A stretch of DNA of 64,000 nucleotides. Source: Cryptomeria japonica (lineage: Eukaryota; Streptophyta; Pinopsida; Cupressales; Cupressaceae). The translations under genes were made by a program, and so were the position numbers. The stretch covers positions 165,908,580 through 165,972,579 of the forward strand of contig NC_081413.1 of assembly GCF_030272615.1 (NCBI RefSeq), given 5' to 3'. Shown piece after piece: positions 35,501 to 47,050 of the stretch (within the stretch, counting starts at the first letter, position 1; each line of letters opens with the position of its first letter). Below the pieces are notes generated by a model. It saw only the letters and a list, made by a program, of their open reading frames with translations, had not been told where the DNA came from and ran no database searches.

Positions 35501-35700
35501 GATATGCTACAGGTCTAATGAATCCCATGTCCAATAATTTCTTCAGTTCTGGTTTGACAAGAAGAGCGATATGAGGATGCATCTTCCTTAATTTTTGTTT
35601 AACTAGTTTGGCTCATGGAATGACATTTAAGTGATGCATAATAAGATCTGGATCCAACCCTGGCATGTTTGCATATGACCAGGCAAAATTGATTGGCCTT
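32562..35700 (-). pseudogene. Gyp-B RT, RNase H, aRNase H, integrase, decayed
   Basis: RT domain at about 35690-35050 with YVDD at 35136-35147; RNase H (35006-34307); second, plant-type RNase H with TNNTTEYEALVMG (34215-33900); integrase from the His/Cys region (about 33600-33480) through the core with GFDLVGK, ITDNG and GQVEASNK, to a stop at 32562-32564. Frame changes occur near 35700 (in an eight-base A run) and near 34570. Further stops break the integrase. Active-site residues of RT and integrase are still readable, so decay is by stops and shifts rather than loss of the catalytic core. Tandem RNase H domains mark the Tat lineage. Confidence 0.9.
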
Positions 35701-37125
35701 TTTTTTAAAGAATTCCATATATTTCTTCTTTTCTTGTTCTGATAGAGAGGTTGCTGGATGTAGAATCTTTGGTTGCTCTGTTATCCCAATGTTAAATACC
35801 TTTGTTGGTTCGATCAATATGGATGACCTTTCTTGATAGTATTCAGGTAAGGTGTCAAATCTCCCATCTTCGAGCGCTTCAAGGAGGTTTTTACCGTTAG
35901 ATGCGTTCTTTCTTTTTACTTTTTTGTGGTCTAATGTTGCTAATAAATGGTTTTTTTCATTAGACTTGATATTGTTTTCTTTATTTTCACTTTTGTGACT
36001 GAGAGATTTGGCACCCACTTGACTGGAAGATGCGTTGTTGAAATCCCTGGTGAAAGTTGTTGCGGGTTCAATTGCATTAAGATATAAGGATATGGCATGG
36101 TCATTAGGAAAGGTACCAATGGCAGTATGTCTTTCGTTTTCCCAGTTAATAAGTTCAGGATGGATTAGAGGTAAGAGGTCCTTAGGTTGAGATGCTTCAA
36201 AGGTATTAAGGGTCATGATAGAGATGTCAAAGTTTTTGATATGTATTTCAATGTCTAGAACGATACTCTCATCAGATGACCTCTCGCAAGTAGCTTCTGA
36301 TCGTCCTCGATTAAGTCAAGGTCAACCAAATGTGATTCTAATTCAAGTGGGCTAGTTCCTAACATTTGTCCTACATACGCATGAACTACATCGACTCCTA
36401 CATCTTCTTCAAAGCAAGTTTCTTTAGCAGATTGTTCAGAATGATAGGAATCCCGTTCCCATTCATTAGAATTTGTCTCACTTGTAGCTTGCAATCTCTA
36501 GATTTGTTCATATGGTGTTTTATTTGTTTCTTCTATTTTTCTTGCTATATCTTTTCTTCTCTCATATTCAACTTCCTCTGGGCTGAGATTGAGTTCTGTC
36601 AAACTTGCTATCATCTCTCCTTGATTTGTACCATCTTCTTATTTGTTTTGATTATGAGTTAACTCTGCTTGGGAAATGCCTTTAGTTTGTTTTTCCTGTT
36701 GATTAGAAGATTTCTTCTTCTTTTGTCATTTTATGTTTTCTTGTTCTTCTTGTTTGTTAGATGTTTCTTCCCTTTCAATTGCAAGTTGCTCTTATCTTTT
36801 GTCATGTTCATCTTTTTGCTGCCTAGAAGATGTTTCTTCTTATGGAGGAACTTGTCCATACCCTAAGCCTGATTTGTTTGTAGCCTGTTGAGTATGAGGT
36901 TGTATGGATTCTGAGATACCTTCTTTTATTTTTGTCCCCTATTTCCTTTGATAAGGTCCCAACACTAACAAATTCTCCATCAAATATTGGAAGATGTTTC
37001 ATAATTGGTTGATGTTTAGAGTTTGATGGTTTTCCATAGACTTTAGGAGAAAGTGGTAACTGTGACAGTGAATATTCTTTGTTCCCTTGATCTCTTAGCT
37101 GCATTTGTTTTTCCATACTTGACAA
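35701..37125 (-). pseudogene. Gyp-B protease-RT linker region
   Basis: A Ser/Pro/Lys/Glu-rich segment between protease and RT, open in pieces at 37125-36823, 36494-36255 and 36216-35599. It aligns in order with the Gyp-C linker around HPELINWENE (HPKLIEWNQP in Gyp-C). The G-patch-like motif seen in Gyp-A and Gyp-C is not recognisable here, so it is deleted or decayed. 36500-36830 is T-rich on the plus strand and frame-broken. Confidence 0.65.
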
Positions 37126-37239
37126 AATTGAGGCAAATGATTTTTCCTTGGATTGTGTGTTTGAAGATGATGCCTCCCTATTATGAGGAAAAATGACCTC
37201 TTGAGCCAGTTTTAGATTACTACAATATTGGAATAGATT

Positions 37240-39744
37240 TCAATCTGCTGAGATCATGATTTCCTGCCCATTATATGGAAACTTCAGGCACTGATGATAT
37301 GTTGATGGAATAGCTTGTAGGTCATGTATCCATGGTCTTCCCAAGAGTATGTTGTATGATAAATCCAAGTCTAGAACTTGGCATGCTGTGTCTTTCTGCA
37401 AGGGTCCCACTATGATGGGTAATACCACAATTCCTTTGGAGGAATGCTCTTTTTGATCATATGATTTGACTATGATCTTTTTCTGGGGATCAACTGCATC
37501 TTTAGAATAACTTAGAGCATGAACAAGACTTAATGAGCAAATATTTAGGCTAGCTCCCCCATCTATTAGGACACGTTTAATGCACATCTTATGAATGAGG
37601 ACTTCAATACGCAAGAGGGCGTTATGGGGATATTGCAAGGACATGCTATCTTCTTTGGTGAATGATAAATAGTGAGGGGTTGTGAGGTGTCTCACCATGG
37701 TTTGAAATTGATCTACATTAAGATCTTTGGACACTGTTGTATCTACTAGTGCTCTTTCTAGAATTTCTTTGTGTGCAGGTGAAAGCCTTAAAAGTTCTAA
37801 GATGGATATTTGCGCGAGAGTTTTCTGTAGTTGATCCACTAGACTATATTGTTTTAAAGTGGATAACGTGTTATTTGTAGTACCTGACAAAACAACTTTG
37901 GTTTTGCTTCTTGTGATAGCATGAGTAGGTTCTTGATGTTGTTTCTCTTTAACCATAATCACATTTACCACATTGTCATATGCATGAACATAGTTCACCT
38001 TTTCTTTACCCTTACCATTATGTGTTGCTGCTGATGATTCACCCTTCTCATTGTTAGGGAGGGGAGTTTTGAAAGCTATATGAGATTCATTTTTTGTATG
38101 TCCATCCAGAGTTATCACTCCATTATCAATCAAATCATGGATGACATGTTTGAACCACTGAACAATATCCATTTGGTGTCCCTTGTTTTGATGAAAATTG
38201 CAATAATGGTTGTTGTTCCACCAAGAGGGTTTCACTTGAGGTTTGAAGTTTCTTCCTTCTAGAAAAGTAATCAACTTGTTTGCGAGAAGCATCTTTAATG
38301 CTCACCCAAGTGGTTCATCGATGTTTGTAAATTTTCTTTGAAAGAAATTGTTGAAAGTTGATTTTTGGTGATTGTTGTTTTGTTGAGCCACTACTGAGTG
38401 ATTGGATTAATTGAAAAATGGTTGCTTTGGTTTTACATTGTTATTATCCACTATCCCATCATTGACGACATTTCAATTTCTATTCCAAAATTTGGGCTTA
38501 TCATTGTTGTTGTTAGCATTGTTGTTAGGAGTATGAAGTCCTTCTTTGTATAGCTTCAACTCACTCTTCTTTATCATGGCTTCCTCCATCCTGATTCCAT
38601 TATCAATCATCTTTTCAAAATTTTGATGACATTGCATTTTTAGATGATAGCTCATTTGTTTATTTAGGTTGTTGATGAATATGTCCATTTTCTCATATTA
38701 TGGCACCGTACAAGGATATGGTGAAGCTAACCATCTCCATCTCTGTAGAAACATCATGAAAGGTTCTCCACTCTTTTGTTTAGTATTACATAGGTCTAGC
38801 ATTGTGACCTCATGTTGTATGTTGTAAGAGTATTGTGAAAAAAAATTATCCACCAATTCTACGAATGATCTAATTTTGGGTGGAAGTTTGGAGAACCATT
38901 CCATAGCTAGTTCACTTAAGCTCTTTGGAAATAATCTCATCCGGTATGTATCCTCATGTGCAAACTCCATACTCATCTTGCAAAATTCTCATATACGATC
39001 TTGGGGATCAATGCTTCCATTATATTTATCATATGTAGGATTTTCACAACCTAAAAGAAATGGTATCATGTTTATATTTTTGTCGAATGGGTAAGGACAA
39101 ATTTCTTGAAGTGAATATCTTCTAATAGTTCCTCTTTGTGTATCTTGAATATGTGTTTGCAGCATTTGTATTTGTTGTGTAAGAGCTGTGAGAGGATTAT
39201 CAACATGATTTATTCTTGCATAACCATGAATTTGCATTCTAGTATGATCTTGATCTCTTCTTATATCATCCTGACTCTTTGTTGTGTCCTCATTAGATTT
39301 GGCATTGTTGAGAATTTCTACGTCATCCCTTTTGGGAATGAAAGTTTCCTCAATAGTTCTTGTGTTATTAGGAATTGATGTGTCATCCTTTTTGCGACCA
39401 ACATTCTCCTCGTGTTGTTAGTTATTATGGAAAGTGTCACTTCTCCTTTATCCTAATTTTCTCACATTAAAATCTTGGGGGAGTGTAGCACTAGATTTTG
39501 CTAACATTAGGAAGTATTTTCCTTTTTCTCCCTCCAATATTTTCTCCATAAATTTATCGAATTTAGGATCTTGTTTGATTTCTCTGATATGTTGATCTGT
39601 TATGTCTTCTTCTTTTATTTTGATTTGGTATGCTATGTTCCTATGATCTTCAACTATTTCAAATGTTTCTATTTCCGTTTCTTCGATCTTTTGCCTCTGC
39701 ACTCTATTTAAAACAAACATACACATGTGTTGAATATTGTGCAA
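37240..39744 (-). pseudogene. Gyp-B gag and protease, decayed
   Basis: One frame (39744 down to 37240) broken by a few stops. The N-terminal region is Glu/Asp-rich; the true start is unclear near 39744-39700. The retrotransposon gag domain lies at about 38976-38700 (MRLFPKSLSELAMEWFSKLPPK, FLQRWRW). The nucleocapsid finger near 38200 reads YCNFHQNKGHQMDIVQ, missing the last Cys of the C-x2-H-x4-H-x4-C pattern. The last 350 codons (38292-37240) are uninterrupted and hold the aspartic protease with DGGA at 37552-37563 in place of the usual DSGA, then LLGRPWIH. Confidence 0.9.
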
Positions 39745-41733
39745 GGATTTGATTGTCTAAAAGGTGTTTTGATAAGTGACCGACTATCAATGTAGATATG
39801 ATAGACTGATATGACATAAAAATATAATTCAAGTATTTGTAAGTTTGCAAGTTTTTCAATCTTAGTTTGGAGTGCAATGATGATGATTTTGATAAGACCA
39901 AGTCCAATAGGAACAATATATCCTATGATATGGGATGAGGTTATCCTGATCAAATGTTGTAGTTTCGTGATAAAGGATGATAGACCCTGATGAGAAACTA
40001 TGTTTTGAGTGATAAGTTTATCAAGAAGGTGATAATGCATTTTGAGATGTTAGATCTTGAACTTGTTGAAGATGAATACTCAAAAACCTTGGGGTGTCTA
40101 GTTCTAGAATCCATTTTGACAGAAGATTACTTAATTGAGCTAACCAAGAAGACAACCTAAGCACAGGATGATAGATATCAGGTGTATACGTCCACTATAA
40201 ATTGACCAAGCAAACATGACAGATCTGAAAAAGATATGCAAGAAGACAACTCTAGATTGACAGAGATAGAACCTCGCAAAATAGATTAAGGATTCCCATA
40301 TGACAATTTAGACAGTCTGATACGATAAACTAGGAATCACGTATGACAATTTAGAGACAACCATATGACAACTGATAACAAAGAATTTTTGCTGATTTGA
40401 CTCGTATGACAATTTAGACAGAACAAAATGATGAACTAGCTTTCTCGTACAACAAACTAGGAAACTCATACGGTTTATGACAGAGCAGAGACCAATTTTT
40501 GACTTTGACAGATTTTTGACCAATGATGTTTAACGTTTTGGTTATGTTTTCCAGTTTTAGATGTTTCAATTTCAATGCCAATGATGAAAACACAACAAAC
40601 ACGCGATATGATGAGTGACCTCAAGCACAACATGCTAAATCCTAAGGAAGTTGGTTGAGAGAGAAAACCTTTGCTTGCAAACTTAGGTACACACCCAATA
40701 GCTAATCAAAATATGGTCACTGAGTCTCATGCAATGGATTCTCAACGTCGTATTATCTGAATCCAAATGCTAATGGGGGCACAATGTGACAAGTGTCTTG
40801 GGAGAGTTACTATCTCTCTTGCACAAAGATTATCCCCCTTTTAGAGGTGAATCAAGTAGATTCTATCTTAGGGTTCTTAGTAAGGATTTCTATTTGGAAT
40901 TAACCCTTGCATTTGTGCAAGCATGATTTAGACACATAGCCCAACAATGTACCAAAAAAACGTGATTGAGATCGCGAGGCCCTACTAAATGTACAATATG
41001 AGAGATATCAAAATAGAAAACTCAAATAATCCCATCCTCTGAGACTTTAATCCCGAGAGGCCTATTTTTTAGAGTGAGTCAGAAAGCTTAGGTCTAGCTG
41101 TAATCACTTGGGCCGTTCTCATAGGGTGATTACTTTTGCCCACTGTGACAGGCCCGCTAAAGGTATTCAAATCTCAAACATAGAAGCGCTTCAAGGTTCA
41201 GGATTTATGATTATCTATACGGACAAGAGCATACTCTCCTACCTTTTAGACAACTTCTCAAGCATAGAAAACAAGATTGTTCATTTACCAATAGCAAATT
41301 AAGTGTGCCTAGAAAACTTTAAGAAGAAATAAAGTTTGGTTGAGTTTCCTTAGGGAACCTGCAAAACCAATACATTAGTAATCACATTTGTTTTGAGTAA
41401 TTGATTCTTTGGCCTACGTAATCTTGGACAAACATTCTATAGAAAACCAATTAGGTTGCTAGAAAACTCACAAAAAAACAAGGGTTAACATTAGTAATAG
41501 CCAATTTTAAGCATAAAAACCTAAAATGAACTCTATTTATGAAAATATAGAAACAAAAAATTGTACGAGTTGTCTCACCTAATAGTATGAGTATTCCCAC
41601 ATACCCGTACAAGTGCACAGAGAAACTTGTATGAGATTATGAAGATAGTATGATCAGAGATCCGTGAGATTGAAGATTTGAAGATGCAAGAGACCAAGAA
41701 ATGAGATTTTCGGCCCCATGGTGGGCACTAAAA
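39745..41733 (-). other. Gyp-B 5' leader
   Basis: Two kilobases between gag and the 5' LTR, without a supported gene. 40940-41120 aligns with the Gyp-A leader. Short degenerate repeats on TATGACAATTTAGACA/CGTATGA lie at 40290-40480, with weaker traces (GTACGAG, GTATGAG) at 41560-41650. The bases next to the LTR (41711-41733; minus strand AGTGCCCACCATGGGGCCG) are the likely primer site region, but I cannot name the tRNA. Minus ORFs of 62-110 codons here look like chance. Confidence 0.6.
41711..41733 (-). other. Candidate primer binding site of Gyp-B
   Basis: The minus-strand stretch beginning TTTTAGTGCCCACC starts at the inner LTR edge and continues ATGGGGCCG. It resembles the GCGCCCACCGTGGGGCC-type primer sites common in plant Tat elements, with substitutions. 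The priming tRNA is not established. Confidence 0.4.
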
Positions 41734-42866
41734 TGTCATGAGTGTGAAGTAGGGTACCTGTAACTGCAACACAAAAACTCAATAGATAATTACAAGCATG
41801 GTTAGCAAATTGAAATCAAATGAAAGATAAACCACGGAAAAGCGACCTATCGCCTTCTAAGAGATGCGAGTGTGGATTTGCTCTCAGATCTAGATGAGAA
41901 ATCCCAATGACTTGAATACACAAAGAAAAATGATTTAAAATGATATGATATTCAAGCTAGATGAATGCATGATTAAGATAGGTTGATCCAAGAAGCTAAT
42001 TATGCTAATGATATGCATGGTTATGCTAAATGATAGATGCAATTAAGCTAGATGAGAGATTGATTATGCTATATGATTAAACAATTATGCTAGAAGATGA
42101 TCAAATTAAGCTAGATATAAGATACAATAAATGATAACAATGATAAACTAGAATGCTAGAAATGATATGCCTATAATAACAATGCTTGAGATGGGATCCA
42201 TTGTGCTCCAAAGTGGGGGATATTTAAAGGATTTCCAATGTTAGGGGTGAGGTGGCAGGAATCAATGGTCAAGATTGAGTCTGAAGAGATCAAGGGTCAA
42301 ATTGGAGGAGGTTGGAGAAGAGGTTGGAGGGAGGGACACTTGTCATCTCTATGGTGACAAGTGTCAAGGAATCTTGCTCACAAGAGGGAAAGTGTCCAAG
42401 GGAAGAGACATGTGGAAAAAGTGCCATTTGTGTCAAGGGGAGAATATTCAACCCATAGGAGGTTAGCATAAGGAGGTTAGGATGTGCTAGATAAGATAGG
42501 GCTAGTTAAACCCAGGATTAGGTGGAATGGGTTACGTTAGGTGGTTAGAAGTTAGGAGGCTTGTGGGCAATTTGAATTTAAAAATTCAAATAATAGGAAA
42601 AGGCTGATTAACTTTCAACAACTCATAAATTGATTTGTTTTAATTAATTAGGGGATTAGAAGAAATGAATTAAATGGGGGGAGGATTAATTAATCAAAGG
42701 GGACTATTGAAAAAAACTTATTAAATAAATCCTTGGATTTATTAATAAGTAGGTAAATAGGGAATTTAATCAAATTGATAATGAATTCAATTAAATTGTG
42801 AAGGGGGATTAATTAAATAATTGCTTATTTAATTAGTTATCTTCAGACCATTTTTAGGTGTATACA
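41734..42866 (-). repeat. 5' LTR of Gyp-B (right copy)
   Basis: 1133 bases, TGTCATGAGTG to GTGTATACA, pairing with 29736-30870. It has the same TATA-like box and inverted repeat (42335-42365). On the minus strand it drives the element. A plus-strand ORF at 42275-42466 corresponds to that at 30259-30468 only because the LTRs are copies. Confidence 0.95.
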
Positions 42867-42871
42867 ATGCC

Positions 42872-45246
42872 AATTGCCCTTTTAAACACCCTATGGTACA
42901 CTCATGCAACATGAAAATAACATGATACCAAGGTCACAATGTGATATATACATGATAGAAAATGAATTCAATAAACCTCATGATGTCACAAAATAATTAA
43001 GCCGCGTAGATATTCATATAAATGCAATGAACAATGCAAATTGGGGACATAGGTCCTCACCCAAGTGATCTACCATGATGGGTTATACATTCCTCACTTA
43101 TGATTGTTTCATTTTGAAACAATGATACATTATTTCCCAAAATTGATACACAATGCACTTCAATGCAAACAAGACAATATTAACACAACACTTCATAAAT
43201 CAATTCAGTCCCTTTCACATATAGAATATTTCATTCTTATGAAACATGAGACTCAACACACAATATGCAAGTACTATTATTAACAACACATTTTGGTCAT
43301 TAATTACTTCTATCTCTATCATCTCTAGAATGCAACATCGCACTATCTAGTAACAAAAGTTCCATCAATAGTCAATCATAAGTATCCAATCATGTCAAAC
43401 ACAAAATCAATCACACCATCCTACAAGGGACACAAAAGCAACATGGCCACTCAAGGGCCTATAAACATCCATGATGGAAAGAATAAATCATTGAGTAGAG
43501 TGTCTCACTAGAGGTAAAGTCTTTGGTACACAAAATGATCAAATCAACCCTAAATAACATACACTCATCAAATATCATGCTAGCTCAAACTAGGGAACAC
43601 ATCCACTATCACCAAAGAATCCACACACATAGACCACATTAATACCATACAAGAGCTGACACATAAGGAGCATCACACCAAAAACCAATATTCATCCCTC
43701 TCAAGGGGCTCTCACATAGGGGTTTATATCCATCTTTGATAGGTGTAGATGAACTTAGAGGTACTATTCCTCCACAACACAGTACTTGGGTCCATTCATC
43801 ATAGATTGTCGAAAATGCCACAGAAGACACCTACACAACAAACTAACTACTAACTTGCAATTCAAACACTTGCACAACTATGCGTCAACAACTTCCAATT
43901 CCATGGGCAACAACATATGTAGAGATCCTAGTGCTGCAACATGGGCTCTAATTCCAAATTTAACACCTCACTAAGGAACCTTAGAGAATAAGACAAAAAT
44001 ACACACATAATGTATGGAAATATTTTTTTAAAAGTAATTAATTTTCACCATGCATAACATATACAATTATAACAGTCAAACCTCAAGATATAATCAAATT
44101 GTCGACAATTGACAATGCACATGCAAAAGACTAAACAACTGAAAATATAAAAGAAAAAGTGATAGGTCTCCCTAACCTTAGGAAAAGGTCCAATAGGTGA
44201 TTAGGAACACATAGGACCATCCTCAAATCTGCAAGAATCAAGTCAGCAAACAAGACCAACTACTAAGTCCTAGGTCTCACATACGAGCTCTGATGAAACC
44301 TTAGTCACAATAAATGCCCTTGAAACCATCCAAACCCAAAAAGAACCTACTCAAACCACCTCTAAGGGTTTCTTTACTTCTCTTGCTTCACAACACATCC
44401 TTTCCAGACTAAACAACATATAATAATTTTTGAAAACCTTCAGAAGTGTCCAAGGATAATTTTTTAGGCAACTACTCAAGTGTCCAAGGATAATTTTCAG
44501 GCAACTACATAAGTGTCTAAGGATAGTTTTTGAAAATATACTAAGTGTCATAAGAGTACACTAGTGCATTTTGAGGACACTAGTACAACGTGCAAGTTTT
44601 CATAACCCATACAAGAGTCACTGGGATGTGTTGGTGTCCTTTGGACATGAACTCGTATTGTCATCCTCTGAGATGTACATTTGTCCAAATTAGTGAGGTT
44701 CCAAGTTAGACAGTTTGGCATCCCAAACACCTCAAACCTCTTTGTGAAATTAAAATATCTCTATTAATGAAAAGGTGCAGAATTGAGACAAGATGAGTGA
44801 CATCGAGTCACTCAATCACTCGTACAAGACAAGGTAGAGTCCAAGTGGACTCAAAATGCCACCACTCCATCCAAAACTCCATAAACCATTACAAAAACAC
44901 TCAAGGGAGTACAATGCAACTAGAAACCATAATTGGACATTGAGGGTGCTTATCAAAGTGTCCCAAACGAGCCCAAATTAGCTCCAAATAGCTTAAACCA
45001 CTCTAAATCGGTCAAGATCTCACATTAACAATGAAGAAGATGACTAAATCAACCTCAAAAACTATTCAATACCCATCTAAGTTCATTTAAAGCTCCATTG
45101 GAAGTTCTCATATGATATCATCATGACACATCAAAGATTGAGAAGCATATAAGATTGTCCTTGTGGCCAATTCCAACACGGGTCCACATAAAGGATTATT
45201 TTTATCCAAATCAATTACATCAATCTCCTCATGGAGTGTATCAATG
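42872..45246. other. Anonymous AT-rich DNA right of Gyp-B
   Basis: 2.4 kb continuing the DNA left of Gyp-B. No gene, RNA or element end is supported. A short tandem array lies at 44444-44550. Minus ORFs of 60-66 codons have no recognisable domain. Confidence 0.5.
44444..44550. repeat. Short tandem repeat, about 33-base unit
   Basis: Three to four copies of AAGTGTCCAAGGATAATTTT followed by CAGGCAACTAC, starting near 44444, 44478, 44511 and (partial) 44543, with rising divergence to the right. Confidence 0.7.
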
Positions 45247-45251
45247 ATTAT

Positions 45252-46025
45252 TGTATATAGTAAAAAATGATGATGATAAATTATTGCAAAACAACAAAAG
45301 ATCCAACCACAAGCAAACCCTAGTTCTACAATAAATCATTCACCATACACCAATGAAGAGACCTCAGAACATGCAAATCAACAAAACATAAAAAGATTAT
45401 ACCATTGACATGGCAAGTAGGGTTTGATCTCCATTGTCTCCTATCTCCATTGATCTTGTTTGATATATTTGTTTCCAAGATTTTATATGTGCACAAGAGC
45501 TCAACAAAGAACAAACTGTGGTTGTGAATCTCTTGATTGCAAGAAGGCTTGATTGCATAAAGTGTTGATTAGGGTTGAAAGGATAAGAGTATCCTCTTAT
45601 ATAGAGAACATCTTAGAGAATGAAGGGATAGGATTAAGAGGTGCAAAGGATAAATAGTCGGCTAGGATTAAAGGGTAGGTAGGGAAAAATGATAAAATAA
45701 TGAGAGGGTAGGTAAGATGAATGAAAAGATAAATGATATGTGCCATGGAAAAAAAAAACTAATGAATTAATTTATTAAATAAAAAATTGTTTAATTAATA
45801 GAGGAAGTGGGACCAATTAAATAAATAAAATATTTGTTTTTAAATTAGGGAAATGATAATTGAAATAAATACAAACATTTATTTAAATAGGGAAAGGCTA
45901 GAAGAGGGTAAATGAATGAATGAATTAAATAAATAACTATTTAATTAATAGAAGGCTTATGATAAAATAATTAAATAAATACAAATATTTATTTAATTAG
46001 GACATGACAATTTTAGGTATATACA
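45252..46025 (-). mobile_element. Solo-2: solo LTR of a Tat-type gypsy element
   Basis: 774 bases starting TGTATATAG and ending GTATATACA, giving an inverted terminal match of eight bases. It is flanked on both sides by ATTAT (45247-45251 and 46026-46030), a perfect 5-bp target duplication. The right end ATTTTAGGTATATACA matches the LTR ends of Gyp-A and Gyp-B. A strong minus-strand TATA box CTATATAAG sits at 45596-45604. No primer site, polypurine tract or coding sequence is present, so it is a solo LTR. Confidence 0.88.
45596..45604 (-). promoter_or_regulatory. TATA box in Solo-2
   Basis: CTATATAAG on the minus strand inside the solo LTR, consistent with the orientation set by its terminal sequences. 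Confidence 0.5.
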
Positions 46026-46030
46026 ATTAT

Positions 46031-47050
46031 AATTTTTGATACAATTTACAATGATTACAACTAGCAAGAAGGGAAAGAAGTAGAAGGAACACATGTTGAG
46101 GAAGGAGGAAGAAATCTTCAAGCCGCTCATGATCCAAGTCCTTCTGTCCCCAATGATGGTTGGCAATGCCACATAGCCATGTGTGGTACCCTTAGGTCCA
46201 CTCCATTCTCTCAGAGATAGCCACACATCCTAGATAGTAACACAAACATGCAAGAGGAGTAATAGGCTCACAAAAGAGAAAACATGGAGCAACACTCAAC
46301 ATGAAGTAAAACTAAACATGAGTATATCAACAAGGTAAGAATCATAATGCCACAACAAGGTTAGAGCACCAATAATGCATCAGTTACAACAAAGCAATAG
46401 TCAAATAAGAATTGATGCCTGGGCAACAATAAGCAACATAAATAAGGGATGAAGCATCCTTAATAAACAACAATGAAGTCAAGGGAGGCCCCATCAAGTG
46501 CAACATCAAACTTTCCATTTGACATATATCACAACAAGATAACCAAATTTCTAAACGAAATAATTCCATAATGCACTACTCATATCTGTAGGGCTAGGTA
46601 CATAGAGAAGAAGAGTGGAGAGTGTCATTGCATAGCTCAAAGGGATCACTCACACGGTATCAAGTAGTCCTCTCATATGTATGAAGAGACCCAATCATGC
46701 TAGATCAACACCCCATGGATAGCTAGGACTTCCCAACTCGATCTTAGTCTATATATGAGCACTCAAGGCATGGGAGCAATGTCCACTTATCTTATTTAAC
46801 GTTTAACCCATCCCAAGTTTTATTTAATGTTTTCACTTGATTATTAAAATATCCAATGAGTTACCTTGGTGGCCCCTTTGTTTCTCGATGCCTATTAGAT
46901 ACCACTACCATCATTGGCCCTATTAGCTACTCTAGGCTCAATGAAATATAAAATAGATTGCACATCTGAATACACAATAAATAGTCATAATTACAAAACC
47001 ATTTTCACATAAAATCATGACATACTCAATAGGCCATTATGCAAAGACAA
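46031..47050. other. Anonymous DNA between Solo-2 and Gyp-C
   Basis: About 1 kb with no supported feature. It is the continuation of the sequence that received Solo-2. The boundary with the Gyp-C LTR is uncertain. Confidence 0.45.

Larger units (their letters stand above)
29736..42866 (-). mobile_element. Gyp-B: full-length Tat-type Ty3/gypsy retrotransposon
   Basis: Complete 13.1 kb minus-strand element. It has paired LTRs (29736-30870 and 41734-42866), a target duplication, a candidate primer site, leader, gag, protease, linker, RT, RNase H, second RNase H, integrase, 3' non-coding region and polypurine tract. It is disrupted by stops and frameshifts, so it is not autonomous. LTR copies differ by roughly one base in eleven over the stretch compared by eye. 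It is the structural reference for Gyp-A and Gyp-C and lacks the antisense PMD gene of Gyp-C. Confidence 0.95.
29731..42871. other. Target site duplication ATGCC flanking Gyp-B
   Basis: ATGCC at 29731-29735 and again at 42867-42871, immediately outside the LTR ends. The 5-bp size is normal for LTR retrotransposon integrase. The perfect match proves that left and right LTRs belong to one insertion. Confidence 0.9.

Noticed and set aside
35690-35715. Programmed frameshift between gag-protease and RT in Gyp-B and Gyp-C
   Set aside because: Both elements change frame in the same sense, but at different places (about 35700 in Gyp-B; about 57890 and 57065 in Gyp-C), two of them in homopolymer runs, so random indels explain them.
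46178-47050. Alternative left end of the Gyp-C LTR at TGTGTGGTACCC (46178)
   Set aside because: It would make the LTR about 2.3 kb and place Solo-2 flank DNA within it. The start near 47051-47061 fits the length and local similarity to the Gyp-A LTR better, but cannot be proved without the right LTR.
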